From Oscillospiraceae bacterium (GTDB lineage Bacteria > Bacillota > Clostridia > Oscillospirales > Oscillospiraceae), in contig JAFSJZ010000060.1 in the NCBI GenBank assembly GCA_017449185.1, forward strand, positions 1-63,569: a stretch of 63,569 nucleotides of DNA, in the 5' to 3' direction. Below are positions 63,109-63,569 of the stretch, piece by piece (the first letter of the stretch is position 1; each line of letters starts with the position of its first letter). The translations under genes were made by a program, and so were the position numbers. The notes under the pieces are model-generated. The model made no database searches. It saw only the letters and a program-made list of their open reading frames with translations, and was not told where the DNA came from.

Positions 63109-63569
63109 ATGGAAAGCATGATCCGATTGGAAACGCCGGTTTCGAGAGAACAGATCCGCGCGCTGCGGATCGGCGACGTCCTGGAGCTCTCGGGAACGGT
63201 GTATACCGCGCGCGACGCGGCGCACAAGAGGATACAGACGCTGCTGGCCGACGGAGGGAAGCCCCCGGTCGACTTTGACGGTCAGCTCATCTTTTACGCC
63301 GGACCCTGCCCGACGAAGCCGGGACGCGCAATGGGCTCGATCGCGCCGACGACGAGCATGCGCATGGACTCCTTCCTGGAGATGAGCTTTCAGCTCGGCG
63401 CACTCGGCACGATCGGAAAGGGAGACCGTTCCGACTTCGTGCCGGAGCTGTGCAGACGATACGGCGGCGTCTATCTGCTGAGCATCGGCGGGGCCTCCGC
63501 CATGATCTCACGTCAGGTGAAAAGCTGCGAGGTCGTCGCCTACGAGGATCTCGGCACCGAATCGATCAA
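63109..63569 (+). CDS. class I fumarase/tartrate dehydratase-type beta subunit, N-terminal part
   Basis: The first 153 codons of the beta subunit; the gene runs past the window end. Seen: RIGDVLELSGTVYTARDAAHKRI (key: SGTVYTARDAAH near 27), YAGPCPTKPGRAMGSIAPTTSMRMD (key: GPCP, GSIAPTTS about 68-85) and GTIGKGDRS (about 104), all typical of the TtdB/FumB C-terminal half fold. GAGAGGAG precedes ATG 63109. It pairs with the alpha subunit encoded 17 bases upstream. Confidence 0.92.
   Translation, partial: MESMIRLETPVSREQIRALRIGDVLELSGTVYTARDAAHKRIQTLLADGGKPPVDFDGQLIFYAGPCPTKPGRAMGSIAPTTSMRMDSFLEMSFQLGALGTIGKGDRSDFVPELCRRYGGVYLLSIGGASAMISRQVKSCEVVAYEDLGTESI

Overview
The window comes from a GC-rich, spore-forming, Gram-positive anaerobe, most probably an Oscillospiraceae-type Firmicute (Clostridia). 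The reasons are strong AGGAGG-type ribosome binding sites, lipobox lipoproteins, a CotF-type spore coat gene, the YmfF/YmfH peptidase pair, an msmX/UgpC-type ABC ATPase, and a DVU_1553-1558-like molybdenum hydroxylase accessory cluster. No species can be named from the sequence alone.

Layout. (1) 1-5474: the 3' end of a molybdopterin aldehyde oxidoreductase, then five tightly packed accessory genes (Fe-S/CCG-domain redox protein, small redox protein, methyltransferase, C-GCAxxG-C-C protein, CoA ligase). (2) 5585-7348: Na/Pi cotransporter-PhoU fusion. (3) 7407-17026: a carbohydrate block with a secreted GH13 amylase, a membrane-anchored GH53 galactanase and a maltodextrin-type ABC importer. 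(4) 17170-19005: secreted DUF4353-like lipoprotein. (5) 19117-21418: ylxM-ffh-rpsP-khpA operon on the minus strand. (6) 21589-28539: a giant cyclic beta-1,2-glucan synthase-like protein. (7) 28612-36569: M16 peptidase pair, lgt, small coat proteins, AEC transporter, 5-formyl-THF cyclo-ligase and glycerol-1-phosphate dehydrogenase. (8) About 36620-45110: an AT-rich mosaic island with a frameshifted large serine recombinase, a VanZ-like gene and a four-gene operon (DUF4143 ATPase, DUF6680-like membrane protein, DUF262 protein, ATPase-TOPRIM protein). I regard this operon as the best candidate for an undescribed, probably anti-phage, system. (9) 45236-51789: zinc-ribbon protein, PMT-type glycosyltransferase, HAD phosphatase, glycerol kinase, and an acyltransferase-SDR-Smr operon. 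(10) 51900-54000: a tRNA-Ser(UGA) integration hotspot with two truncated copies of the tRNA 5' half and decayed gene fragments. (11) 54099-63569: a tripartite tricarboxylate transporter operon joined to a ferredoxin-like protein, an unknown protein, a homocitrate/citramalate synthase-like enzyme, a CoA transferase, a LysR regulator and a two-subunit class I fumarase-type hydratase. This looks like a dedicated organic-acid pathway.

How the genes work together. Both importer operons place a strong stem-loop with a T run between the binding-protein gene and the permease genes, which would keep the binding protein in excess. The first cluster probably matures or couples a molybdenum hydroxylase. 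The island operon couples a NTP-dependent DUF262 protein to an ABC-type ATPase with a fused TOPRIM nuclease through a stop/start overlap. The last operon imports a di- or tricarboxylate and probably interconverts it by hydration, CoA transfer and Claisen-type chemistry.
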